This document shows positions 1 to 7,847 of a stretch of 7,952 nt of DNA, piece after piece. The first letter of the stretch is position 1. Each line of letters begins with the position of its first letter. The position numbers and the translations under genes are program-made. Source of the stretch: Patescibacteria group bacterium (GTDB lineage: Bacteria; Patescibacteriota; Gracilibacteria; BD1-5; UBA6164); assembly GCA_018623505.1 (NCBI GenBank), contig JAAZVM010000017.1, positions 1 through 7,952 on the forward strand, in the 5' to 3' direction. The notes under the pieces were generated by a model that saw only the letters and a list, made by a program, of their open reading frames with translations, made no database searches and was not told where the DNA came from.

Positions 1-1251
1 AAATAATAATTCTGATCAAAAATATTCATTTTCTTCATCTACTATTATATCAAACTTTAATTCCTGTCAGCTAGAAGGAAATCATTCTAAAACATGAGTA
101 ATAACGAAACTCAAAGTTTCACCATCAAATTCTTTAGAATCTAATCAAATATCTTCTAGAGATAATTCATATTTATATAATAAATCTTCTATTAAAACAT
201 CACTTTCTACCCTTAAAGAATCTTCTCAAATTTCAACAAACTCATCAGTTTCTTTATCAGATTCATCTCTTATTTCTCAAAAAACTTGTTCAATAACATC
301 TTCTAATGTTACAAGTCATGAAACTCAACCATATTCATCCATTATTATTGCCATTATTTTATTGCTTGATTGAAAAGTTTCAAATAATTTACTTATAGAT
401 TGATTTATAGGAACTTTTAAAACTTTTTTTAATTTAATATCAGATATTTTTGAATCTAAATTTCAAGATGCATACTCTCTTATTAAATCTCTAGCTGTTA
501 AAAAATGATCTATTCTATCAATTGTTTCTGTATAAACAGGAAGCCTTGTATGAGTATGACTAAGATAAAACTCCATTGCTTCTTTTACTGAAAGATCAGA
601 GCTTACAGCATCAATTTTTACTCTTGGAGTCATTACTTCTTCTACAGATATTTCATCAAATTCAAGAATTGACTTTATTTTTTCATGTTCATGATGTTCG
701 ATTCATCAAGACTGTTTTCACATATCTATAAAACTCTCTATTTCTTCATCTGTAATTATATTATCTTTTTTACTTCAAGAAAAAAGCTTTATAAGTAACT
801 CCATAAAAGAAATCACAGGATATAGTCATATCATCATAAATTTATAAATAGGTGCAACTATAAGAGATATAGATGCTGCATTTTTTGTAGCAATACTTTT
901 AGGAATTATTTCTCAAAAAAGTAAAAGTAAAAATGTAACAACTCAAGTTGCTATACCTATAGCTGTTGCCTCATTTAAAGAGGCTCAAGAGTTTTTAGCT
1001 ATACTAATAGCTATTGAAGTAGCAAAAGAAGCTGTAAATGTATTTACTAAATTATTACCAATAAGTATAGTAATAAGCAATCTATCATTATTTTCTTTGA
1101 TTTTTTTTAATGATTTTGATCAAAATTTCCTACTTTTATATAAACTATCTATTTTATGTTCTGCTAAACTCATAAGAGCTAGTTCAGTACCAGAAAAAAA
1201 AGCCGACAACATAAACAAAATTATAAATAAAAGTATGAGTAGTGGATCCAT
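1..1251 (-). CDS. HlyC/CorC-family CNNM + CBS-pair membrane protein (C-terminus cut by window edge)
   Basis: With UGA read as Gly this is open for 417 codons from ATG at 1251 and runs off the left edge. The N-terminus is a hydrophobic helix followed by AFFSGTELALMSL, the hallmark of the CNNM (DUF21) domain. Further membrane segments lie at about residues 61-85 and 95-115, and GEIIPKS is at 113-119. A CBS pair follows: VMTPRVKIDAV begins near residue 206, and IMDEYGGVSGLVTLEDVIEQ near 303, leading into the acidic GEIRDE that precedes the C-terminal CorC_HlyC domain (about 345 onward). The family is usually about 420-450 residues, so little is missing. Members are inner-membrane proteins linked to Mg/Co efflux or tolerance; the old name 'hemolysin' is mostly a misnomer. 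The substrate cannot be told from sequence. There is no Shine-Dalgarno motif. It is separated from the pilin-like operon upstream by a terminator and has its own candidate promoter, so no functional link is implied. Confidence 0.93.
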
Positions 1252-1279
1252 TTTATAATGTAAAAAATTAAACACTCAG

Positions 1280-1307
1280 ATTTTATATATTTTTATTTTT
1301 TTGTAAA
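1280..1307 (-). promoter_or_regulatory. Candidate sigma70-type promoter for the CNNM/CBS gene
   Basis: On the minus strand there is TTTACA (1302-1307), a 16-bp spacer and TAAAAT (1280-1285), about 28 bp upstream of the ATG at 1251. It lies just beyond the terminator of the upstream gene, which fits an independent transcription unit. The 16-bp spacing and TAAAAT box match the candidate promoter of the large prepilin gene near 7780. In DNA this AT-rich, chance matches are common. Confidence 0.4.
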
Positions 1308-1310
1308 GCA

Positions 1311-1343
1311 AAATAAAAAGAATGAAAATCATTCTTTTTATTT
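1311..1343 (-). terminator. Intrinsic terminator of the minor-pilin operon
   Basis: This is a perfect 15-bp inverted repeat (1311-1325 and 1329-1343) with a 3-nt loop. Each arm is purine-rich on one side, so the minus-strand transcript ends in a U-rich descending arm followed by further U-rich sequence. It sits at the end of the PilX-like gene, and the stop codon TAA (1338-1340) lies inside the ascending arm. The stem is mostly A-T with few G-C pairs, as expected in this genome. Confidence 0.8.
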
Positions 1344-3005
1344 ATCAGATACTACTATAAAGTTATCTCATATGAAGTTTTTCTCCCATCATCAAATAAG
1401 TATATGATTAGCCATAGCTTTTATTTGGTTTCAATCTGATTCATCTATAGGATTTATATATATAAGCCTTCATAACTGATCTAAATCTCAATCTAATCTT
1501 TTTTCTTCTCAAGACAATTTATAAGCTAATATAGAATCTTTATTATTTTTTAAAAATACTGCATAATCTTTATTTTTAAAATCAAATATAAATTCATTAC
1601 CAGTTTTAAAACTAGATAAACTAAGTGTTCAACTTCAGCTATCAAATTGTAAATATCAAAAATTATCAGTTATTCAATATGTTTCATAAGAAGTTTTAGC
1701 TTCTAGAGTGTATTCATCTTTATATTTATTTCTATCATATTCTATAATCTTTATATCATAATTTAAGTTATCATCTGTCTTAGAGAAAAGATCAAAAAAC
1801 ATATATCACTCTTCAACTTCTGAAGCTTTTACTAGATATAAATTTGTATCACTATTATATAAATTATTATCTATAAAATCATTTGTTTTATAATTATTCC
1901 AAAAAACATTATAAAAATAATCTGTATCTGGCTCTACACTACCATATATGTTTAATCTAGGAACAATATCATCATCATAATAATCAGAGGGGTATCAAAT
2001 ACTTCATGAAGATGTTGATCTATAGTTATCACTATTCATATCATCATCAAAGTTATCATCTCATCAAACCCCTTCATTATTAAAAAAGAATTCTGTAGAT
2101 CAATCATAATTAAAAGGGTTTTCTGATCTCCATATAGGATTACTTACATCAGTATATTCATAAAGATAAAGTTCAGATATATTAAAACGTTTATATAAAT
2201 CACTTGAATAAATATGGATTTTATCAACCATTCTAGAATTATCAATGAATGAAAATGATAAAGGTATATCAACAGAATTTGTGTTTCTAACTCATGATAT
2301 AGTTGTAGATTCTAAAAAATCATATGATTGATTATAAAAGTCCAAAATTCAATTATTCCGATATGAATTTCAAAATCAACTTGGTTTATCTATGAAAACC
2401 CTAGAAAGATATACTGGACTATTTAAATCAATCATTATTCAAGTATAGTCATCTCTATCTGATACATAATGAGTAGATTCGTTATCGTCATTTACATTAC
2501 CTTCATCATATCAGAAATAAACTCAAGACCAAGAAGTAACATCAAAATCAGTTTGATTAATAAGTGACTCTCAAGAAAAGCTTTGAACTATATCTAAATT
2601 TTCTCATCAAAAAAATACTTTTGTGAAGTATCTCATTGTACTATCAAAAAAAATCTTTCAAGTATCTCAGTTAAAAGAAAACTCACAGTAAACAGTACCA
2701 TAATCATACCTTACTTCTGAAGGAATATTTGATCAAGAATAAGTAGCACCACTCATTGTTATATTAGTTGGACACGAAACCAAGTCTTGAAATCAGTTTC
2801 AATTTGAATTAAACTCTTTTACAGATTGTATACTTATATTTCATTTATTAAAAATTTGAGCATATACCTCTTCAGAGTTTCTTCATATATCTATATTATT
2901 ATTTAAGATATGAGTATTATTTAAAACCACATATCACAAAATAAGTGCAATATTTATAAGCAAAAGTACATAAACAAAAACACTAGCTTTTTTATTAAAT
3001 AACAT
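1338..3005 (-). CDS. PilX-like membrane-anchored minor pilin candidate with discoidin-like domain
   Basis: The ORF has 555 codons with UGA as Gly, from ATG at 3005 to TAA. The leader NKKA (4-7) is followed by a single hydrophobic helix (about 8-28) starting SVFVYVLLL and ending in VVLNN. This shape recalls PilX/GspK-type minor pilins. Position +5 after the putative cleavage is Tyr, not Glu. Cys78 and Cys107 could form a disulfide loop. Residues about 187-284 look like an F5/8-type C (discoidin, galactose-binding) fold: YTGIMIDLNSPVYLSRVFID at the start and ISELYLYEY at the end, the pattern in which such domains close. It is shorter than the usual 130-150 residues, so this call is tentative. 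Around 310-335 lies an Asp/Ser-rich stretch. I do not recognise the rest, which is Asn/Asp/Tyr-rich. CGG at codon 216 may be Trp. It follows the PilW-like gene after 16 bp without a Shine-Dalgarno motif, in one operon, and probably acts at the cell surface or pilus tip. Confidence 0.72.
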
Positions 3006-3021
3006 TTATTTATTTAATTAA

Positions 3022-3669
3022 TTAATAAACCAAATTATATTCATCTATAAATAATTTATCTATGAAAAAATCCTCGAAATCCTTATCAAAATGAGAAACA
3101 TCAAATAAATTTATTACATTAAAATACATTTCAATTAAATCTCCCCCATTATAAATATCTGCTTTAAAATCTCTGATTCTTATATTTTTATATATATGAT
3201 CATCGAAAAATTCTTTATCATAGATAGCTCAAGAATTACTATCTATCTCTGTCATTTCTGTTGGAGTCAAATACCTATATCATAAAAAATTGTCTCCATA
3301 AACATAGTTTCTCTGTAATTTTCTACTATTTAAATTTACAACTCAAACCAAAAGTCATTCAGACAGATTAACTTTTTTTAGATATAGTACGTTGTTTTGA
3401 TTATCTTGTGTAGTTCAAGTATAAGAAGGATCTGTTATACCTGTAAAAACTATAGCATTAGAATATCATCATCTAACAAACTTCCCCATTTCTTCTTTGA
3501 AATCAAAAGCTTCATCAATAGATCAGATTTTAACATTATTATCTGTTAACTCTTCAACAGAGTCAGTGACAAATATGAAAATAATCAAAAAAAGAACACT
3601 TGAAATAGCTAAAGAAGTGATAAGTTCTATCAAAGTTAGAGCTGAAAATTTATTTTTAAAAAATTTCAC
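3022..3669 (-). CDS. PilW-like type IV prepilin / pseudopilin
   Basis: The ORF has 215 codons ending in TAA. The N-terminus MKFFKNKFSA precedes LTLIELITSLAISSVLF, a typical class-III signal. Cleavage is expected after Ala10, with Glu15 at the conserved +5 position and a hydrophobic helix to about residue 36. Ala rather than Gly at -1 is tolerated by prepilin peptidases but less common. The start must be GTG (3669): an in-frame TAA lies a few codons upstream and no ATG occurs before about codon 61. Past the helix the protein is about 175 residues with no domain I recognise (VFTGITDPS, then VLYLKKVNLSEGLLVGVVNL, then an acidic C-terminus). Its role is probably as a minor pilin that helps start or cap a pilus. 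It is the first gene of a minus-strand operon with the PilX-like gene, a pairing common in minor-pilin clusters, and is divergent from the LamG pilin operon. Confidence 0.82.
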
Positions 3670-3730
3670 AATTATTAAAAATTAGATATATTATATATAG
3701 TACATAATATTTATATATAAAGTTTTGTAA
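3670..3730. promoter_or_regulatory. Divergent promoter region between two pilin operons
   Basis: These 61 bp separate the GTG of the minus-strand PilW-like gene from the ATG of the plus-strand LamG pilin gene, so both operons must start here. On the minus strand TTTACA (3726-3731), a 16-bp spacer and TATTAT (3704-3709) form the best candidate; an exact TATAAT (3690-3695) lies closer but lacks a -35 box. On the plus strand only weak AT-rich boxes are visible (TTAGAT at 3682, TAATAT at 3705). Neither gene has a Shine-Dalgarno motif here. The two promoters would overlap, so the operons could be co-regulated; that is inference. Confidence 0.5.
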
Positions 3731-5146
3731 ATGAAAAAAAATAAAAAAGCAGATACTATTGCAGGTATAATAATTGCTGTTTTTATACTATGAATTGCTT
3801 TAGTTTGAATACTAAATATTTTAAATGTAAATACAGATGTAACGTACAATTATGAAAAAGAAATAGACTGATATATACTAAAATCAAATTCAGACAATAT
3901 ATTAAAAAAAGTAGATACTAGCAAAATAGAACAAGGAGAAACTTTTTATATACATAAAGATACTGAAAATAAACAATATACAGCTTTAACATGAGCAACA
4001 AACGAAACTTATAAATATGTAGACAAAGACTGAAATCACGTACTTCCAGAAGAAAACACTTGAAAAACTTTTATAAGAGAATATGTAAAAAATATAGATA
4101 TACTAAGATATGATATAAAACCACCTGAAATAGAAAACCTAGTTTTTCACTTTGATGCTACAAATATAGACTGAAGCTATAACTCAACACTATCAGATAA
4201 CCAAAGAATATCAATATGGGAAAACCTAGCATGAAATTGAGCACCTAATGCAGTAGATAGAGATGAAGTTAGCACTTGACTCTCATTAACATGAACCCCA
4301 GACTTACCTATTTTTAAATTAAGTAGTCTAAATTGACTAGATTCAGTTTTATTTGACTGAAATGAAATGTTTGCAATGGAAAGACACCCTGAAATAAATA
4401 ACGATGAAGATAATTATGCTCAATTATACTATGATGAAAAATCAATTGCTGTAGTTTTTAGAACATCAGATGACGTAAATTCTAGACAAATAATATACGA
4501 ACAATGATGATCTGCAACAGGTTATAATTTTATGATAAAAGATGGTGATATATGGGCATCTGTACATAACTATGCTGTATGATGATGAACTTATTCTAAT
4601 ACAGAATTTTCTTCAACAGACAATACTTTTTATTTTCCATGGGATAATGGTCATGAATCTAAGTCAGTTAATTTATGAGAGGCATTACCAAATACTGTAT
4701 ATTTTATAACTATTGTTCAAGATAGTACTCATATGTATAGAAATAATTCTGAAAAAATAGATGATATAAAAGAGGATTTAAGTTCAGAAGACAGATATAT
4801 AGATGATGAAAATAAACTAAAAATATACTTAAATTGATATTTAGTAGATGAATCTTCTCATGTTGATGTAATGCCAGAGCATTCTTACTGATGAATTGGT
4901 AATGTATTTGTTTGAAATGTTGATACAAGCTGAGGAACTAAAGATGAAATAAATGATTACAACTGATGAAGAGATACTGCATATTTCAGATGAGAAATAT
5001 GAGAATTAATATCCCGGAATCATGCATTAAGTGATAATGAAATAAGATGAGTTCAAAATTACTTTACTCAAAAATGGCTAGGTTGAAAAAAAACAATTAG
5101 ACATGATATAATTGACACAAATTTAAAAGAATTAAAAGAATATTAA
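3731..5146 (+). CDS. PilV-like pilin with large LamG/concanavalin-A-like domain (putative tip adhesin)
   Basis: The ORF has 471 codons, ATG to TAA, with roughly thirty in-frame UGA read as Gly. The leader KKNKKA (2-7) precedes a hydrophobic helix (about 9-31) whose IIIAVFILGIALVGIL resembles PilV-type N-termini, but the usual +5 Glu is replaced by Gly12. Residues 34-136 are a polar neck. From residue 137 a LamG-like lectin/glucanase fold is evident: LVFHFDATNIDG at the start, IWENLAGNGAPNAV, VLFDGNEMF, IYLNGYLVDE (365-374), GGIGNVFVGN, and the closing GEIGELIS-x-NHALSDNEI followed by VQNYFTQKWLG. The x at codon 429 is CGG, where the family usually has an aromatic residue. There are no cysteines. 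LamG-type domains commonly bind glycans, steroids or proteins. The inferred role is an exported, pilus-incorporated adhesin. It is the first gene of an operon, 17 bp ahead of a classical prepilin. Alternatively it is simply a membrane-anchored LamG protein. Confidence 0.85.
5015..5017 (+). other. In-frame CGG codon at an aromatic position of the LamG-like domain
   Basis: Codon 429 of the LamG pilin is CGG. It sits in the closing motif GELIS-x-NHALSDNEI, where concanavalin-A-like repeats usually read VYNRALSD or similar, so x aligns with an aromatic residue. Reading CGG as Trp fits better than Arg. Companion CGG codons are at 2358-2360, 6089-6091 and 6725-6727. No in-frame CGA was found. Confidence 0.5.
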
Positions 5147-5163
5147 AATATAAAAAATAAAAA

Positions 5164-5958
5164 ATGAATATAAACAAAAAGGGGTTTTCATTTGTAGAAC
5201 TTATAGTTTCAGTAACTATACTTGCTATAATAAGTACTATATGATTTATATCATATAGTTCGTATCTTTGAGACTCAAGAGACTCTCAAAGAAAGTCAGA
5301 CATGCAACAAATTTCTTCAGCTTTAAAAGTATACAAACAAAAAAAGTGATACTACCCTCACCCTTGAGAATTTTTTGAATTAACTCTTAGTTGAGAAATT
5401 ATAGCTTACCAATGAAGATTTGATGATAATGTAAGACTTAATACAATTGATAGGTTACCTTTAGATCCAAAAATAAAAATACCTTATTTTTATAGTGTAA
5501 CTAAAACAAAACAAGAGTTTGAATTGGCTTGAACTCTAGAAAATGAAGATAATTCAATGGCTCTTGTAAATGGTACTTATAAATCAGTCTCTGTTAACAT
5601 ACTACCTTCTATCTTATTAGCAGTTGAAAAAGACTGAACTACAAATCAACAAGAACCAATAGACTATTGAGATACACAGGGAGATGAAAATAGAACAAAA
5701 TTTATATTTGATAGTCAAGATGATAATCTTCCATATGATTTTATAGAACCATACAATCCTCAAACAAAATGAAAAAGTCTATGAGCAACAATGAATGAAA
5801 TAATAGCAAATAGAACATACTGGCAAAATGCAGATTATAGAAATTGTACTGAAATTAAAGAAGCTTGAAAAGCCCTTATTAGTGATTGAAGTACTTTAGA
5901 ATATCAAATTATTTCTAATACTTGAGCTCTCACAAACACTTGATGTACATTTCCATAA
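5164..5958 (+). CDS. Type IV prepilin
   Basis: The ORF has 264 codons. NKKG^FSFVELIVSVTILAI is a textbook prepilin signal: Gly7 at -1, Phe8 at +1, Glu12 at +5, and a helix to about residue 30. The following heptad-like stretch (DSQRKSDMQQISSALKVYKQ) is the usual C-terminal half of the pilin helix, then YYPHP and DRLPLDPK, motifs of pseudopilin-type folds. The body continues to about residue 190 with similarity to the larger prepilin at 5993-7738 (YP-P, LP-DP, NG-Y, LPSI-L). Cys228 (NCTEIKEAG) and Cys261, four residues from the end, could form the C-terminal disulfide loop of many pilins. It lies 17 bp after the LamG pilin gene without a Shine-Dalgarno motif and shares its transcript, ending at a strong hairpin. 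It is probably a pilus subunit; whether major or minor cannot be told. Confidence 0.93.
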
Positions 5959-5996
5959 TAAAAAAATACTTTCTAAAGAAAGTATTTTTTTATTAT
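5955..5996. terminator. Bidirectional hairpin terminator between convergent prepilin genes
   Basis: This is a perfect 19-bp inverted repeat (5955-5973 and 5978-5996) with a 4-nt loop. It is flanked by A and T runs so that either strand ends in a U-rich arm. It serves the plus-strand pilin operon and the minus-strand large prepilin gene together. Both TAA stops (5956-5958 plus, 5993-5995 minus) lie at mirror-image positions near the base of the stem, so only 34 bp separate the two coding regions. Confidence 0.9.
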
Positions 5997-7738
5997 TTTA
6001 TATATGTTTCTGTAAACTTATATCAAGAAGCATATTCTGCATAGTTTCCTATTAAATTTCATCATACATTTAGTCAAACATCTGGGTACCGATTTCTGAA
6101 ATACCATCAATTATTATCTCTTTCTCTTTCAAAAGTAGAAACACTCCAAGAAATAACATTACATCAATTTGAATTTCATCATAAAAAATTATATACTGTA
6201 TTAGTAGGATTACTATTTCATAATGTAATTTGTCATAAATCATTAAATCAAATAAGTCCTGTATCTCTAAATTCATCTAGTAAACATGGATCTGAACTTA
6301 TTCATATAGAAATATCATCATTATATTCTGGATATGAGCTTATACCTCCTCATGTTTTTCATAAATCATCATATAGTATTCATAATCAATCAGCTCTAAG
6401 TCAATTAAATCATTCATAAGTACCACAATTTCACCATGTTCATTTTGTAAGATGTGAAACCATAGAGTTGATAGAATTACTTTCATAACATAGTCAAGTA
6501 CTATTATATTTTCTAAAATCTAATCTTTCTACTTCATATGCATAAGTTTCATCTAAATTTTCAAAATCATATTCACTACTTGTTCCATCTCAGTTATCAA
6601 CCCTTATTTTACCGTATCTCTTATACTTAGCCATAACTTTTGATCAACTAAGGCCTTGTTTTTCAGTATAAGATAAAAGATAAGTATATGAGTTTGAATC
6701 ATGCTCCCATCTAGATAACCTAGTCCGACCTCATCAATTTGTCTCCATATCACAATAAACATCGATTTTTGAAGATCAATCAGGACTAATAGTATAATCT
6801 CAACTAATAGCATTTGAATCCTTTATTTTTATAGCATTACAATCTTTAGGATATTCTAATATAAATTGCCCTCAAAGTTTATGATTTATATAATATGATC
6901 CATAATCATGTAATTCATTCGCATCACTTAAGTCTAACTCAATCAAATTTTTAAAATTTGGATTTGAATAAAACTCTGTTCATATGTAATTATTTTGCAA
7001 ATTATCTATAAGTACTGCCAAGTTTTCTTGACTCCTAGGCAAAGTAGTTCAAGAATATACAAGCTGTGGAGTAAATGTTATAACTCATGGACTTATAACT
7101 TTATCTTTATATATATCCGCTATAACACTTTCTCAATTATATACAAATTTATCTCATATATTATTTATATCTGTTTCTGATAAATCTGATAAAACTATTG
7201 ATGGTAATCAAAATACATAATTTATTCATCATGTATTTGTAAATCATAGTTGTCCATTATAGTTTCATTTAACTTTTCATATAAACTCCCTATATTCTAA
7301 ATCATTTGCATTAGCCGATTTATATCTTAGATATGCAGTATCTAAAGGCTCTTCTCTTATATATGATATACTGTACTCTGTTCTTTTAAAACTTGTAGAG
7401 TAAGTATACTCTGTATCATATAATGGGTCCTTAGGTATCTTTGTTATTTGTCATCAAATTTCTCTTTGTACACTATCTCAAAATGTTCATTGTGAAAATA
7501 CTACTCATCAGCTATATGTAATATCTACTGCATTTGATGGTTTTGGATATATTCATACTTTCGTTGCTCTTGCTGATAGTACTTTCTCTATGCTATTTAC
7601 ACTAGCTTCCCTTTTCCCATCCCTAGCTGTTGTTGTTATATTTCAAAATGACATATATGAAATTGTAGACAGTACTGCCAATATAGTTATTGTAACTATT
7701 AACTCCACCAATGTGAATCAACTGCTTTTTTTATACAT
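5993..7738 (-). CDS. Large type IV prepilin with C-terminal fibrinogen-like domain
   Basis: The ORF has 581 codons from ATG at 7738, with the window's only clear Shine-Dalgarno. MYKKSSG^FTLVELIVTITILAVLS is a canonical prepilin signal with Glu12 at +5; the -1 Gly is encoded by UGA. Residues 30-280 are a pilin-type body resembling the prepilin at 5164-5958 (IYPKPSNAVD, ITKIPKDPLYD, GLPSIVLSDL). Residue 300 starts a fibrinogen-related N-terminal motif: DCNAIKI, then SGDYTISPDG, then VYCDMETNGGG-x-T (327-339), where x is CGG at codon 338; fibrinogen domains have Trp there. All six cysteines I find (300, 329, 417, 438, 485, 526) are in this C-terminal half, allowing three disulfides. The distal part is Gly/Asn/Tyr-rich and lacks obvious later fibrinogen landmarks, so only the first third of that fold is recognised. 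Pilins are usually 120-200 residues; this one is about three times longer. The role is inferred as a pilus-displayed adhesin. It is monocistronic, convergent with the pilin operon and downstream of hisS. Confidence 0.9.
6725..6727 (-). other. In-frame CGG at the invariant Trp of the fibrinogen-like GGGW motif
   Basis: Codon 338 of the large prepilin is CGG. The surrounding residues VYCDMETNGGG-x-T match the fibrinogen-related consensus YCDMxTDGGGWT, in which x is nearly always Trp. This is the strongest single site in the window for CGG being read as Trp. The same protein also uses TGG for Trp elsewhere (for example SRWEHD and TWGNC), so both codons would be in use. Confidence 0.6.
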
Positions 7739-7743
7739 TTATT

Positions 7744-7749
7744 CTCCTT
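7744..7749 (-). promoter_or_regulatory. Shine-Dalgarno site of the large prepilin gene
   Basis: AAGGAG lies 5 nt upstream of the ATG at 7738 and fixes the start, which also places the prepilin leader correctly. None of the other five visible starts in the window has a comparable motif, so this gene may be translated more efficiently than its neighbours. Confidence 0.85.
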
Positions 7750-7768
7750 ATTAATAATTTATTAATTT

Positions 7769-7796
7769 ATTTTAATGTATATTATTAAATTATCAA
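7769..7796 (-). promoter_or_regulatory. Candidate promoter of the large prepilin gene
   Basis: On the minus strand TTGATA (7791-7796), a 16-bp spacer and TAAAAT (7769-7774) lie between the hisS terminator and the Shine-Dalgarno site. This gives a leader of roughly 25 nt. The position is right for a separate transcription unit, but the background is extremely AT-rich. Confidence 0.5.
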
Positions 7797-7797
7797 T

Positions 7798-7847
7798 TTA
7801 TTTAAAATAGAAAAGGTTAACAAATTAACCTTTTCTATTTTAAATAA
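7798..7847 (-). terminator. Intrinsic terminator of hisS
   Basis: This is a perfect 23-bp inverted repeat (7798-7820 and 7825-7847) with a 4-nt loop, the longest hairpin in the window. On the minus strand the descending arm ends in a U-rich run. The hisS stop TAG (7835-7837) lies inside the ascending arm, so the last codons of hisS form part of the stem. Confidence 0.88.

Noticed and set aside
3003..3030. AT-only repeat-like stretch (TTAATTAATTAAT) between the two minor-pilin genes
   Set aside because: It is too short and too low in complexity to call a repeat or regulatory site; it is simply the 16-bp operon gap and flanking codons.
3497..3685. Plus-strand open frame of 62 codons starting MKSKASSIDQ
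   Set aside because: It lies wholly antisense to the N-terminal half of the PilW-like prepilin, whose signal helix is unmistakable; the plus frame shows no motif.
4710..4928. Minus-strand open frame of 72 codons
   Set aside because: It is antisense to the LamG domain of the PilV-like gene; the hydrophobic Tyr/Leu/His-rich peptide is a shadow of that coding strand.
6070..6813. Minus-strand standard-code frames of 68 and 69 codons
   Set aside because: They are in a different frame from the large prepilin, which is continuous through this stretch with TGA as Gly and carries recognisable motifs.
6995..7180. Plus-strand open frame of 61 codons
   Set aside because: It is antisense to the body of the large prepilin and is explained by AT-rich composition.
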